The notes under the pieces: model-generated
Told to the model about the DNA's origin: nothing
The model's input: only the letters and a program-made list of their open reading frames with translations
Databases searched by the model: none
Assembly (NCBI RefSeq): GCF_000014945.1
Contig: NC_008553.1
Location: forward strand, 1,736,001 to 1,800,000
Direction of reading: 5' to 3'
DNA: 64,000 bases
From: Methanothrix thermoacetophila PT
Lineage (GTDB): Archaea > Halobacteriota > Methanosarcinia > Methanotrichales > Methanotrichaceae
Translations under genes and position numbers: made by a program
In this document: positions 45,413 through 54,525 of the stretch, piece after piece
How the letters are laid out: every line of letters begins with the position of its first letter
How positions within the stretch are numbered: the first letter of the stretch is position 1

Positions 45413-47673
45413 CGATTCCTTGCAGCCTCTAGGAGTATCGAGAGCTCTGCCCTTGCCACCGTCTCCCTCACAGTGGCCACCGCATCGATGTTCGCTGATA
45501 TGCTGTCGATTCCGATCTGGACCAGCCGCCTGGCCATTTCCGGATATGAACCTGCCTGGCCGCATATCGATGTCTTGACTCCTGCCTTCTTGCACCGCTC
45601 CACTACATACTCTATGAGCTTTATGACCGCTGGATGCATCTCCGAGTAGAGGTTAGCGACGTTCTCGTTGTTCCTGTCCACGGCAAGCGTGTACTGCGTG
45701 AGATCGTTTGTGCCGAATGAAATGAAGTCCAGGCCCTCCTCGATGAAATCCTCGATTGTGAGCGCAGCAGCCGGTGTCTCGACCATTATACCCACATCTA
45801 TCTTGTTCAGATCCAGACCTTCCTCGCGCATGATCTCCTTTGCCCGCTTGAGCTCGCTCACGTGCTGGACCATTGGAAGCATTATCCCCACGTTCGTTAG
45901 GCCGAGCTCGTGGAGTTTCTTGAACGCCCTTACCTCCAGCCTGAAATGATCCACCTCTGTGAGATCCCTGCGTATCCCGCGCCAGCCGAGCATGGGATTG
46001 TGCTCAACAGGCTCGTTCTCGCCACCCTCCATCGCCCTGAACTCGTCTGTGGGCGCGTCCAGGGTTCTCACCCACACAGGCTTCGGATAAAACGCATCGG
46101 CCACTATCTTGATGTTCTTGACGAGCTCGTCGACGTACTCCTCGCTCCGTCCTGATCTTATGTAATAGCCTGGCGTTTTCCCCAGCCCGAGGATCATGTG
46201 CTCTATTCTCAGAAGACCCACACCATCTGCCATCGTTGCAGCAGCTGCCTGTGCTCTCGTTGGTTCGCTGATATTGACCTTGACCTCTGTCGCCGTCACC
46301 GGCTTGTATGCCACAGCCACAGGCTGGACCTTCTTCTCCTCAGCCACAGCCACCTTTCCCTCGTAGACTTGGCCCTTTGTGCCATCGACTGTGACGACCA
46401 TCCCGTCCCTGAGTACTTTTGTTGCGTTCTTTGTTCCCACAACTGCGGGACAGCCGAGCTCGCGGCTCACTATTGCAGCATGGCACGCCATGCCGCCCTC
46501 ATCCGTAACTATGGCTCCGGCACGCCTCATCGCAGGGACCATATCAGGCATGGTCATGCGGGTGACCATTATGTCCCCGTCCTTTACCTTCTCTAAGTCC
46601 TTGGCACCTGAGATGATTCTGACAGTGCCTGTGGCAGTGCCTGGCGATGCCCCAAGACCAGTGACCAGCACCTTAGTCGCGCCGGAAGCCTCTGCAGTGG
46701 TCTTCGCAGCGCCCTTGGCTATGGTGGTTATCGGCCTAGACTGGAGGATGTATATCTTGTTCTTCTCTATGCCCCACTCGATATCCTGGGGTATGCCATA
46801 GTGTTTCTCCAGAATCTCCGCGTACTTCGCGAGATCGAGTATCTCGCTCTCAGTCAGAACCTGCGCATCCCTCTTCTCAGGTGGAACCGGAACTGTCACA
46901 GTCTTGGACGTCGCCGGATCCCTGACGATCATGATCTCCTTCGTGGCGATCATCTTGTGGACTATCTTCTTAGAGGATCTATCGACCACGTAGTTGTCTG
47001 GAGAGACGCTGCCGCTGACCACCGCCTCTCCAAGGCCCCATGCAGCCTCGATCACAACAAGCGGCTCGCCTGTGCTCGGCTGGGAGCTGAACATGACCCC
47101 TGACTTCTCGGAGTCCACCATCTTCTGGACTATCGCGGAGAGGTTGACCTTCTCATGCTCGAAGCCCTGCTCGACCCTGTAGAATATCGCTCTGGCGCCG
47201 TAAAGGGATGCCCAGCACTTTTTCACGGCCTCGAATACAGCATCAGCGCCCCTCACATTCAGGTACGTCTCCTGCTGGCCGGCGAAGCTCGCCTCCGGGA
47301 GGTCTTCTGCGGTCGCACTGGATCTGACTGCGACGAAAACCTCCTCTCCCTCCCGCTCGCAGAGCTCTCTGTACCTCTCCTTTATCGCGTTCTCTATATC
47401 CTCTGGAACCTTCGCGTCCATCACGATCTTCTTGGCCCTGGCCTCTGCCTTGAGGAGCTCCTCTGGATTGTTCACATCCACATTTAGAGAGTCGAAGAGC
47501 TCTTTCGCAATGCCTGCCCGCTCCAGGAACTGCCGGAAGGCCTGTGCTGTGACCGCAAACCCGCCAGGTACAGGAATGCCTATGTTTATCATCTCGCCCA
47601 GGCTCGCGCCTTTTCCTCCGACTACAGGTATGTCTTCCCTTCCAACTTCTTCAAGCCAAACAACGATCGCCAT
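45409..47673 (-). CDS. ppsA: Phosphoenolpyruvate synthase
   Basis: 754 aa. It converts pyruvate and ATP to PEP, AMP and phosphate, the step after pyruvate synthase in gluconeogenesis. The ATP-grasp half opens with VGGKGASLGEMINIGIPVPGGFAVT; the swivelling phosphohistidine domain has DEGGMACHAAIVSRELGCPAVVG; the PEP-binding barrel ends with FISFGTNDLTQYTLAVDRNN and CGQAGSYPEMARRLV. The usual active-site Thr before the Cys-His is Ala here (GGMACHA). The ATG at 47673 starts the family N-terminus. mfnA follows in an ATGA-like overlap. Confidence 0.97.
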   Translation of the reverse strand: MAIVVWLEEVGREDIPVVGGKGASLGEMINIGIPVPGGFAVTAQAFRQFLERAGIAKELFDSLNVDVNNPEELLKAEARAKKIVMDAKVPEDIENAIKERYRELCEREGEEVFVAVRSSATAEDLPEASFAGQQETYLNVRGADAVFEAVKKCWASLYGARAIFYRVEQGFEHEKVNLSAIVQKMVDSEKSGVMFSSQPSTGEPLVVIEAAWGLGEAVVSGSVSPDNYVVDRSSKKIVHKMIATKEIMIVRDPATSKTVTVPVPPEKRDAQVLTESEILDLAKYAEILEKHYGIPQDIEWGIEKNKIYILQSRPITTIAKGAAKTTAEASGATKVLVTGLGASPGTATGTVRIISGAKDLEKVKDGDIMVTRMTMPDMVPAMRRAGAIVTDEGGMACHAAIVSRELGCPAVVGTKNATKVLRDGMVVTVDGTKGQVYEGKVAVAEEKKVQPVAVAYKPVTATEVKVNISEPTRAQAAAATMADGVGLLRIEHMILGLGKTPGYYIRSGRSEEYVDELVKNIKIVADAFYPKPVWVRTLDAPTDEFRAMEGGENEPVEHNPMLGWRGIRRDLTEVDHFRLEVRAFKKLHELGLTNVGIMLPMVQHVSELKRAKEIMREEGLDLNKIDVGIMVETPAAALTIEDFIEEGLDFISFGTNDLTQYTLAVDRNNENVANLYSEMHPAVIKLIEYVVERCKKAGVKTSICGQAGSYPEMARRLVQIGIDSISANIDAVATVRETVARAELSILLEAARNR

Positions 47674-47842
47674 TAAAGTCAGCCTCTTACCGTTATGAGA
47701 GATGATGGTGCTTCCATTCGCGACCGTATATTACTCTTTCCTTTCGGATCCGCGAGGTGGATGAGAGCCATGCGAAGAGGTTATGCGTTTTCTCCAGACC
47801 ATCCGAGAACGCATAAATATCCCATACTCCAACCAGACTCTG

Positions 47843-48466
47843 ATGAATATACTGGAGATGCTTGTCGTCGCGTTTGCCATCGGGCTCACAGGCGCTCTCG
47901 CGCCAGGGCCAACTCTTGTTGCAACCGTGAACAGCTCCCTGAAGAACGGCTGGACCTCAGGGCCAAAGGTATCAATCGGCCATGCATTTGTTGAGATGCT
48001 GATTTTCATACTGATACTCCTGGGTCTCAGCGGTGCTGCAGATACATACAGAGTCCCGATAGCGGTGATCGGAGGTACAGCGCTAATGGTCTTCGGAGCG
48101 CTGACTCTGCGAGGGGCGAGCAATGCATCCATATCAGAGGGCTCCGAGATCTCCTCGAACCCATACATCGCCGGAGCCCTGACGAGCGCGGCCAATCCAT
48201 ACTTCTGGATATGGTGGCTCTCCGTCGGCTCTGCCATGCTCCTCGACGGACTGAGAGGAGGATTTCTGCTGGCTGCAGCATTCATGATAGGCCACTGGGG
48301 TGCTGACTTCGGCTGGTACACGCTCGTATCTGCGAGCATAGACAGAGGCAAGAGCATTCTCTCAGAGAGAGGGTACAGGTACGTCCTCACAGCATGTGGC
48401 ATCTTCCTGATCCTCTTCGGCCTGTACTATCTCAGCGGTGTGATCCACTGGATGGTGGTAGATTGA
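47843..48466 (+). CDS. LysE/RhtB-family-like membrane transporter
   Basis: 207 aa with six hydrophobic helices. It has the LysE-type N-terminus GLTGALAPGPTLVATVNSSLKNGWTSG, where P-G-P-T/N is the family mark, and an A-A-N-P-Y-F-W segment in the fourth helix. LysE proteins export amino acids or other small solutes. TATA-like CATAAATATC at about 47812 is 28 bases before ATG 47843, which supports this start over 47783. It overlaps the next gene by four bases (TTGA), so the two form an operon. Confidence 0.85.
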   Translation: MNILEMLVVAFAIGLTGALAPGPTLVATVNSSLKNGWTSGPKVSIGHAFVEMLIFILILLGLSGAADTYRVPIAVIGGTALMVFGALTLRGASNASISEGSEISSNPYIAGALTSAANPYFWIWWLSVGSAMLLDGLRGGFLLAAAFMIGHWGADFGWYTLVSASIDRGKSILSERGYRYVLTACGIFLILFGLYYLSGVIHWMVVD

Positions 48467-49044
48467 AAGGAACAATCGAATACCTGAGATCCATCAGAGG
48501 CTATATCCTGATATCAGTAATTCTCTTCTTCGCGTCCGCTGCATCTGGATTCACAGCGGCTGAACAGAATCCAGAGATCGCGGAGGAGTGGCTGAAGGAG
48601 CTGGAGATGCTGAAGTGGATCACGGATCTGCCTCCGCTCATGATACTGATCCTGATATTTGCAAAGAACCTTCTGGCATGCGCGATGGCCGTGCTTCTCG
48701 GAATGGGCGCAGGCGTGGTGCCTGTTCTTGTCGCCATATCCAATGGCATTCTTGTGGGCATGGTGGCATACCAGGTCGTTCATAAAGAGGGGATTCTTTA
48801 TCTGCTGGCGGGAATCCTGCCTCACGGAATAGTGGAGCTCCCAACGGTGCTGGTGAGCATAGCGATCGGCATGCGGCTTGGCCACCTCTTTCTCATGACC
48901 ATAATTGATGGAGATGGTGATCTGGGAGAGGAGGCGCGCGCTGCTGTCAGCTTCCTGATTTACAGAGTTGCTCCACTGCTGTTCGTCGCGGCAGTGATTG
49001 AAACATTTATCACACCCCTCGCAATATCCCTTGCATCCCGGTAG
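48463..49044 (+). CDS. SpoIIM/DUF95-like membrane protein
   Basis: 193 aa with five to six helices. The pattern fits stage II sporulation protein M/DUF95: an N-terminal [22 protein letters not shown], then [35 protein letters not shown], and [22 protein letters not shown] (the H-G-x-x-E-L-P motif). The function in archaea is unknown. The TTG start at 48463 overlaps the LysE-like stop and has GGTGGT upstream. The 3' end touches the proS start region. Confidence 0.85.
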   Translation: MKGTIEYLRSIRGYILISVILFFASAASGFTAAEQNPEIAEEWLKELEMLKWITDLPPLMILILIFAKNLLACAMAVLLGMGAGVVPVLVAISNGILVGMVAYQVVHKEGILYLLAGILPHGIVELPTVLVSIAIGMRLGHLFLMTIIDGDGDLGEEARAAVSFLIYRVAPLLFVAAVIETFITPLAISLASR

Positions 49045-49052
49045 TGATGAAG

Positions 49053-50513
49053 ATGAATGATGCTCAGGAGACGCAGATGACAAAAAAAGAGGAGAGAGAT
49101 GCGAAGCTCCCCCCAAAATCGAACTTCAGCGAATGGTATCATGAGCTTTTGAGGAGCGCGGAGATAGTCGATGTCAGGTATCCTGTGAAGGGGATGAGCG
49201 TCTGGTACCCGTTTGGCTTTGCTCTCAGGAGCCATGTCTACCAGATAATAAAAGAACTTCTTGATGTCGATCATTACGAGACGCAGTTCCCTCTGCTCAT
49301 CCCAGAGACCGAGTTCATGAAGGAGGCAGAGCACATAAAGGGCTTTGAGGATGAAGTCTACTGGGTGACACATGGAGGCAGGGATCCCCTGGACATCAAG
49401 CTGGCGCTGCGTCCGACTAGCGAGACCGCGATATATCCGATGCTCAAGCTCTGGATACGATCGCATGCAGATCTCCCCCTCAGAATATACCAGATAGTCA
49501 ACACATTCCGCTACGAGACGAAGCACACGCGCCCCCTCATCCGCCTCAGGGAGATAACGTCGTTCAAGGAGGCTCACACCGCGCACGCCACCTGGGAGGA
49601 GGCGGCGATGCAGGTTGAGATTGCTATCCAGAGGTACATCGAGTTCTACAGGCGCCTTGCAATTCCATGCCTGGTGAGCAAGCGGCCGTCGTGGGACAAG
49701 TTCCCGGGAGCGGATTACTCGATAGCACTGGATGTGATAATGCCCGACGGGAGAACCCTCCAGGTCGGTACGGCGCATCTTCTCGGAACAAACTTCGCAA
49801 AGACGTACGAGATAACATACGAGGATGAGCATGGAGAGCAGAGGTACGTCAATCAGACATGTTATGGAATTTCTGAGAGATGCATAGCGGCTCTCATAGC
49901 GGTTCATGGCGATGATAAGGGTCTGGTTTTGCCCTGGAGGGTTGCGCCCGTGCAGGTTGTCATTGTGCCGATCATATTCGGGGAGAGGGAGCCGATAATA
50001 GAGGTATGCAGGTCGATCGCTTCAACTCTGGCAGGCAGGAACATAAGGGTCAGGCTGGACGATGGAGATGAGCGTCCTGGTGCGAAGTTCTACAAGTGGG
50101 AGATGCGCGGCGTTCCGGTGAGGATAGAGATAGGCCCCAGGGACATCAAAAACGGCGTTGTGACCATCGTCAGAAGGGATGGTGTGAGAAAGACCCTGCC
50201 CATGGATGAGAGGCTCGTGGATGCGATTCTCATAGAGGCTGAGGAGTTACAAACCGTTCTCTACAACCGCGCGAAGGAGTTCATGGACTCGAAGATAAAA
50301 CTCGTATCCTCCCTGGATGAGGCGAGGTCGCAGGTGCAGTCCGGTGTCGCCAGGGTTCCGTGGTGTGGATCTGTGGAGTGTGGGCATGCTCTTGAGGACC
50401 AGATCGGCGCGAATCTGCTCGGTGAGCCAAGAGGGGATGAGCTACCGCCCATGCGCTGTCTCGTATGCGGCAGGGAGTCCACAGGGTCGACGTACATGGC
50501 CAGGCAGTACTGA
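49053..50513 (+). CDS. proS: Prolyl-tRNA synthetase (archaeal/eukaryal type)
   Basis: 486 aa class II synthetase. Motif 1 region is [18 protein letters not shown]; motif 2 is [28 protein letters not shown]; motif 3 is in the segment with [28 protein letters not shown]. The anticodon-binding domain and the C-terminal zinc-like domain ([23 protein letters not shown]) are both present. ATG 49053 has GTGATGA upstream; ATG 49047 and GTG 49044 are alternatives and overlap the previous gene's stop. Last gene of a run of three on the plus strand. Confidence 0.97.
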   Translation: MNDAQETQMTKKEERDAKLPPKSNFSEWYHELLRSAEIVDVRYPVKGMSVWYPFGFALRSHVYQIIKELLDVDHYETQFPLLIPETEFMKEAEHIKGFEDEVYWVTHGGRDPLDIKLALRPTSETAIYPMLKLWIRSHADLPLRIYQIVNTFRYETKHTRPLIRLREITSFKEAHTAHATWEEAAMQVEIAIQRYIEFYRRLAIPCLVSKRPSWDKFPGADYSIALDVIMPDGRTLQVGTAHLLGTNFAKTYEITYEDEHGEQRYVNQTCYGISERCIAALIAVHGDDKGLVLPWRVAPVQVVIVPIIFGEREPIIEVCRSIASTLAGRNIRVRLDDGDERPGAKFYKWEMRGVPVRIEIGPRDIKNGVVTIVRRDGVRKTLPMDERLVDAILIEAEELQTVLYNRAKEFMDSKIKLVSSLDEARSQVQSGVARVPWCGSVECGHALEDQIGANLLGEPRGDELPPMRCLVCGRESTGSTYMARQY

Positions 50514-50619
50514 TACCCAATCTGCGGAAATGCTATGTCTCTGAATATCACCGGATCCGCATGCCGGGTGAGAATGCTCGGGTCAAAAACCCAGATCTCC
50601 GTGCCGGAGAGTCTGTCGC

Positions 50620-51519
50620 ATGAAGATATTGATAGCTGAGTATGCGGTCGCCACAGGCCTTGGTGGAACATACAAGACCGAGGGCAGGGCGATGCTCTCG
50701 ACGATAGCCCGGAGCTTTGTGAGGTGCGGTCACAGGGTGGTTTACCCCACATCCGGGCCAGTGGTAGATGCCGGCGTTCCGGTGCTTCTTGAGGGTGGCG
50801 ACCTTAAGGGATTTTTAAGCTCAGTCGATGCAGATGCGGGATTGATCGTGGCACCCGATCCCCTTGCTCCAGATCTGATTGAGGCTGTGGAGAGCAGGAT
50901 GGTCAATCTGGGATCAGGTAGGGAGGTTGCGCGGCTCTGCGCTGACAAGCTCGAGTGCACGCTGACCCTGAAGAGGGCTGGTGTGCCCGTGGCAGATATT
51001 GTTGAAACTCCTGAATGTGAATGCAACGTGTATGTCGTGAAGCCCAGATTCGGGTGTGGCTCAGAGGGAGTGGTCATATCCTCGTTCCCCAACGCGCCAG
51101 AGGGCTGCATCGCGACCAGGTACGTTGAGGGCGTGCACCTCAGCGCCAGCTTCATAAGAGGAAGAGATCGGTTCCTGCCGCTCACAATAAACGGGCAGAT
51201 AATAGAGATGAAAGGTAGCAGGTTCGGCTATGCCGGGAGCCAGGTGCCGTACAGATCTCCGAGGGCAAGGGAGATATGGGATGTGGTGAGGAGGGCTGCA
51301 GAGGCGCTTGGATTGAAGGGGTACGCGGGAATCGATCTGATCGTGGGAGATCTTCCCAGAATCGTGGATGTGAATGCGCGACTGACAACATCGATCGTCG
51401 GTTGCGCTAGGGTTGTCAGATGGGAGCTGGCTGACCTCATACTCAGGGCGAGCTTTGGCGGACTGCCGGAGAGCGTGGAAGTGGATGGAGAGATAACCTT
51501 CAGGCTGGATGAGCTCTAG
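50620..51519 (+). CDS. mfnD: ATP-grasp enzyme, tyramine-glutamate ligase (MfnD) type
   Basis: 299 aa ATP-grasp ligase. The start KILIAEYAVATGLGG and the central NVYVVKPRFGCGSEGVVIS (ATP-binding) plus the C-terminal GYAGIDLIVGDLPRIVDVNARLTTSIVG (metal-binding Asp and Asn) match MfnD, which joins tyramine to the gamma-carboxyl of glutamate in methanofuran synthesis. The presence of mfnA in the window supports this reading. It starts 106 bases after proS. The last four bases overlap the convergent Sec61 beta gene. Confidence 0.85.
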   Translation: MKILIAEYAVATGLGGTYKTEGRAMLSTIARSFVRCGHRVVYPTSGPVVDAGVPVLLEGGDLKGFLSSVDADAGLIVAPDPLAPDLIEAVESRMVNLGSGREVARLCADKLECTLTLKRAGVPVADIVETPECECNVYVVKPRFGCGSEGVVISSFPNAPEGCIATRYVEGVHLSASFIRGRDRFLPLTINGQIIEMKGSRFGYAGSQVPYRSPRAREIWDVVRRAAEALGLKGYAGIDLIVGDLPRIVDVNARLTTSIVGCARVVRWELADLILRASFGGLPESVEVDGEITFRLDEL

Positions 51520-51689
51520 GGCCAGAGCCCGAAGGTTATGTTTAATGCCATTATCGCGACCCCGGATGCTATACCAGCGCCAATGACCATCTTCGGGTCG
51601 AGCTTTATCGAGGTCTCCTCAGACTCGAAGTACCGCATCAGGCCGGCCGACGACATGAGGCCAGGCCCCTCGCCTTTCTTCTTCGCCAT
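51516..51689 (-). CDS. secG: Preprotein translocase Sec61 beta (SecG) subunit
   Basis: 57 aa, the normal size for archaeal Sec61 beta. The N-terminus is polar (MAKKKGEGPGLMSSAGLMRYFESEE), with a single C-terminal membrane helix (KMVIGAGIASGVAIMALNITFGLWP). ATG 51689 has GAGGAG upstream; the longer frame from 51767 runs into a repeat. It sits in the SecYE channel. The stop overlaps the end of mfnD. Confidence 0.93.
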   Translation of the reverse strand: MAKKKGEGPGLMSSAGLMRYFESEETSIKLDPKMVIGAGIASGVAIMALNITFGLWP

Positions 51690-51737
51690 GTGCGCTCCTC
51701 TTACATATCGGTTAAAGTAAATTTCGGTCAGCTTCTG

Positions 51738-51826
51738 GGATCTGTCCGAAAAGAAGGAGGGATCCAAAAATATGCACCATACATCTCTCGATTATCACAA
51801 TTACATTTCGCTTATTCGAACTGGTT
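51738..51826. repeat. Dispersed repeat family A, diverged copy
   Basis: Ends are GGATCTGTCCGAAAAG and CTTATTCGAACTGGTTC. The inside has drifted from the other copies (GGATCCAAAAATATGCACC). It lies just upstream of the Sec61 beta gene. Confidence 0.55.
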
Positions 51827-51864
51827 CAGTTTCTGTTCTTGGGTGGTTCACTCTGGCAGTGTGA

Positions 51865-51933
51865 CGAATTTGCTGTAAATCCAAAACTGGTCGCTATGTA
51901 GTACCATCATGACGTCAATTTACAGCAAATTCG
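51865..51933. repeat. Palindromic dispersed repeat family B, copy 2
   Basis: 69 bp with inverted ends CGAATTTGCTGTAAAT (51865-51880) and AATTTACAGCAAATTCG (51917-51933). It matches the ends of the copy at 36493-36563. Confidence 0.65.
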
Positions 51934-52002
51934 GCGCACCATCCAAATATCTCCGCAGGCAAGTTATCAGATGGATAAAAGCGAATTCTGTGATGCATGT
52001 GT

Positions 52003-52054
52003 TGGCTACGAAGTGGGAAGCCCTGCCCTTCAGGTAGGGTAGTTCACGAAAGCC
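52003..52054 (+). mobile_element. Relic of an IS200/IS605-type right end (omega-RNA-like)
   Basis: GTGGGAAGCCCTGCC, CTTCA and GGTAGGGTAGTTCAC at about 52012-52047 match the typical 3' end of IS605/TnpB elements, where a GC hairpin is followed by TAGTTCAC. The stem is CCCTGCC/GGTAGGG with loop CTTCA; TGGCT and AGCCA close an outer pairing. No tnpA or tnpB frame lies next to it, so it is a leftover end or a solo element. Confidence 0.55.
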
Positions 52055-52087
52055 ACAAGGTGTTCAGATCTTCTAAATTGACACAGG

Positions 52088-52127
52088 CCTCAAAATGAGG
52101 TATCTGCTGTCCTGATAACAGGACAGC
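52088..52127 (-). terminator. Two hairpins downstream of ftr
   Basis: GCTGTCCTG-ATAA-CAGGACAGC (52106-52127) is a perfect 9-bp hairpin. CCTCA-AAA-TGAGG (52088-52100) follows it in the direction of ftr transcription. They lie within 50 bases of the ftr stop and probably protect or end the por-purO-ftr message. Confidence 0.55.
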
Positions 52128-52135
52128 TGCTCTCC

Positions 52136-53026
52136 TCAATCAAGTATCCTGTGCAGATGGAACTGATGCGGCCCCAGCTTCCCACCGAAGTTCCCCGCGG
52201 ATATCCTGAGCACGCCCGGCACGGTGCATGCAGCTCTGATCCCGACGCGCATCGCTTCCTCGATCGCCTCCCTGCTTATCCCGTTGATCACGATCTCGTA
52301 CCCTGCGGTGACGTTCTCAGGAAGCGCGCAGACACCCTGCTCCTTCAGGCTGGGACAGAACGCCACATTCGTAGAGGCCTTCAGGAATTTGTACCTGCTC
52401 CCGACCTTGGAGCCGCTCGCTACCACGCCTCCGGGGAACGGCGTTATCGTCCCTCTGAGCTTGCTTATCGCATCGACCGCGGCCTCAGCGGCCATGAGCG
52501 CAGCAGGCTGGTTCTGCCCGAGAATGTAGAAGTTGCCACCGGCTATCCCATCCACAGCCCCGATCGTTTCTTCCACCAGAAAATCTCCCTCCATGATGGG
52601 GATCTTGCAGAAATTCCTGTTGCAGTACTTGATCTCGCACTGGTATCCATCTCCGAAGTAGCCGAGCTTCTTTCCCGTGTCGAACTGCTTCTCTGCCTCT
52701 GGCAGACCGTTGAATACTGCTGTCGTGGGAGCTGTGAGGACACACTGGCCTATGCGTGCCAGGAGCGACGTCTCCAGGCTCTTCCAGCTCATGTTACATA
52801 TCTGTATGTACACTCCCGGCCTCCCGTCGGGCGTCTCGGTGCTCGGAACGATGCATTCGATACCAGCCTCGGCGGGGCACATTATCACAGAGGTCCCGAA
52901 GCCCGTGGCCTCACGCGCCGCCTCAAGCGCCCAGCGCTCACTTATCGCGGTTATAAGCACCCTCCCTATCTTTATCGGGAATGCCTCCGCGAACGTATCA
53001 TCTATCTCCACACCATTAATCTCCAT
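52136..53026 (-). CDS. ftr: Formylmethanofuran-tetrahydromethanopterin formyltransferase
   Basis: 296 aa, full length. It moves the formyl group between methanofuran and tetrahydromethanopterin, reversibly, in the C1 pathway. The sequence follows Ftr closely: EINGVEIDDTFAEAFPIKIGRVLITA at the start, GFGTSVIMCPAEAGIE, LTAPTTAVFNGLPEAEKQF, IMEGDFLVEE, and PGVLRISAGNFGGKLGPHQF at the end. AAGGTGATGTGA precedes the ATG. It starts five bases after purO and is the last gene of the por set. In an acetoclastic methanogen it would mainly supply oxidation of methyl groups or biosynthesis. Confidence 0.97.
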   Translation of the reverse strand: MEINGVEIDDTFAEAFPIKIGRVLITAISERWALEAAREATGFGTSVIMCPAEAGIECIVPSTETPDGRPGVYIQICNMSWKSLETSLLARIGQCVLTAPTTAVFNGLPEAEKQFDTGKKLGYFGDGYQCEIKYCNRNFCKIPIMEGDFLVEETIGAVDGIAGGNFYILGQNQPAALMAAEAAVDAISKLRGTITPFPGGVVASGSKVGSRYKFLKASTNVAFCPSLKEQGVCALPENVTAGYEIVINGISREAIEEAMRVGIRAACTVPGVLRISAGNFGGKLGPHQFHLHRILD

Positions 53027-53031
53027 TCACA

Positions 53032-53631
53032 TCACCTTGGATTGTACACAGCAAGCTCAAAGCCATCATCCCTCCTGAACGCAGCAGCAGAGCACACCGG
53101 GCGCTCGAATGGAAGGCCGAAGAGGGATCTCGCTATGCTCGACGCGCTCGCCCCTTCCATGGATACCGGCTCAAACCCGGTCTTCTCATATGTAGCCACC
53201 ATCCAGGCATCTCCATCCTGAAGCTCGATCTTCCTGACGCGGATCTCATCATGTGCCGCAATCCCCAGAACTGCGCTTCGCCCGGAGACGACGCCGGCAA
53301 TTCTCGGCGTCCGGAGATCGTCCCTCTCGTAACCGTAGGCCACGAGGCTCAGGGCCACCGCGTCCAGAGGTCCTGACCCGTCCTCGATCCGGTCGAATAT
53401 CATGTCCGTGTGATCTCCGTTAGATACGACCGCGAAATCATTCGAGGCTCTTATGCATGGATATGTTATGTATGGATTCTTCAGGACATCAGATGGGTCT
53501 ACAGGATGGACGAATACCGAGGATCCGGATGCTGTTGCCCTGCGGTTTGGGAAGGATCTGGATGAGACCCTGTATCCCACCCAGACCGCATCGCCGGAGC
53601 AGCCGACTGCGACTATTCTCCCGACGTACAC
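53032..53631 (-). CDS. purO: Archaeal IMP cyclohydrolase PurO
   Basis: 199 aa. PurO closes the last ring of IMP in purine synthesis and replaces the PurH domain in many archaea. It begins MYVGRIVAVGCSGDAVWVGYRVSSRSFPNR, the family start, and has NDFAVVSNGDHTDMIFDRI and SLVAYGYERDDLRTPRIAGVV. The GTG start at 53631 lies 19 bases inside the end of porB, with GGGAGATGT upstream. That and the five-base gap to ftr place it inside the por operon. Confidence 0.93.
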   Translation of the reverse strand: MYVGRIVAVGCSGDAVWVGYRVSSRSFPNRRATASGSSVFVHPVDPSDVLKNPYITYPCIRASNDFAVVSNGDHTDMIFDRIEDGSGPLDAVALSLVAYGYERDDLRTPRIAGVVSGRSAVLGIAAHDEIRVRKIELQDGDAWMVATYEKTGFEPVSMEGASASSIARSLFGLPFERPVCSAAAFRRDDGFELAVYNPR

Positions 53632-54515
53632 GTGACATCTCCCTCATACAGAAGTCCGAACTTCCGGGCATTCTCGTCAGCCAGCCGCTGGAGGACCCTG
53701 ATCATCTCATCTCCACCCTTCATGCGGAAGAGGTGCCTGTACCTTCCCTGCGCCTTGAGGTAATCCTCAACGGGCCTCTTGACGTGAATCTTCTTGACGC
53801 CGGCCAGCTCTCCGTTGACGTACTCGTAGAGCGGCCAGAGGCATGTCTCAACCGCAAGCCGTGCTATTTCCACAGTGGTCCCGGCCTCGAACGACCAACC
53901 TGTGATGCATGGCGCGTTTACCTGTATGTATGCAGGCCCTGGAATCGATATGGCCCTCTTCACCTTCCGCCTAAGGTCCACAGGATATGCGACAGAGGCT
54001 GTTGCGACATAAGGCACCCTGTGTGCGACAGCTATGGCTGGCATGTCCTTCTTCGGCCTTGGATTTCCGAAGCTGACCTTTCCTGATGGCGTGGTCGTCG
54101 TTGATGTGCAGGGGGGCGTTGAGCTGCTTCTCTGCACACCTGTGTTCATGTACGCCTCGTTATCATAACACACGTACTTCACATTGTGCCCGCGATCGAA
54201 CATGCCGGATATGCAGCCCATGCCTATGTCCAGTGTGCTGCCGTCGCCGGCTATGACGAAGACATTATGATTCTTACCGAAGTGATTGAGAGCGGCCTCT
54301 ATTCCAGAGGCGACAGCCGCTGCATTCTCGAAGAGCGAGTGTATCCACGGAACCCTCCAGGCGCTCTCAGGATAGGGTGTCGTCGTCACCTCGATGCATC
54401 CTGTTGGCGTTGCAACTATCGTGTTGGGTCCGGCAGCATCAAGGACCAGATTGATCACAGTTGGCATTGAGCATCCTGCGCATGCCCTGTGCCCGGGTGC
54501 AAGTAGCTTCTCCAT
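53613..54515 (-). CDS. porB: Pyruvate:ferredoxin oxidoreductase (pyruvate synthase) beta subunit
   Basis: 300 aa. It carries the TPP-binding site (GDGSTLDIGMGCISGMFDRGHNVKYVCYDNEAYMNTGVQRS) and cluster cysteines in HRACAGCSMP near residue 12, TPTGCIEV near residue 40 and a late cysteine. With the alpha, gamma and delta subunits it makes pyruvate from acetyl-CoA and CO2. GGAGGA precedes the ATG. The gene follows porA by 11 bases and overlaps purO. Confidence 0.97.
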   Translation of the reverse strand: MEKLLAPGHRACAGCSMPTVINLVLDAAGPNTIVATPTGCIEVTTTPYPESAWRVPWIHSLFENAAAVASGIEAALNHFGKNHNVFVIAGDGSTLDIGMGCISGMFDRGHNVKYVCYDNEAYMNTGVQRSSSTPPCTSTTTTPSGKVSFGNPRPKKDMPAIAVAHRVPYVATASVAYPVDLRRKVKRAISIPGPAYIQVNAPCITGWSFEAGTTVEIARLAVETCLWPLYEYVNGELAGVKKIHVKRPVEDYLKAQGRYRHLFRMKGGDEMIRVLQRLADENARKFGLLYEGDVTCTSGE

Positions 54516-54525
54516 AAAGATCCTC

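Noticed and set aside
52136-53026. First thought to be methenyl-tetrahydromethanopterin cyclohydrolase
   Set aside because: The N-terminal EINGVEIDDTFAEAFPIK and the PGVLRISAGNFGGKLG end match formyltransferase Ftr instead.
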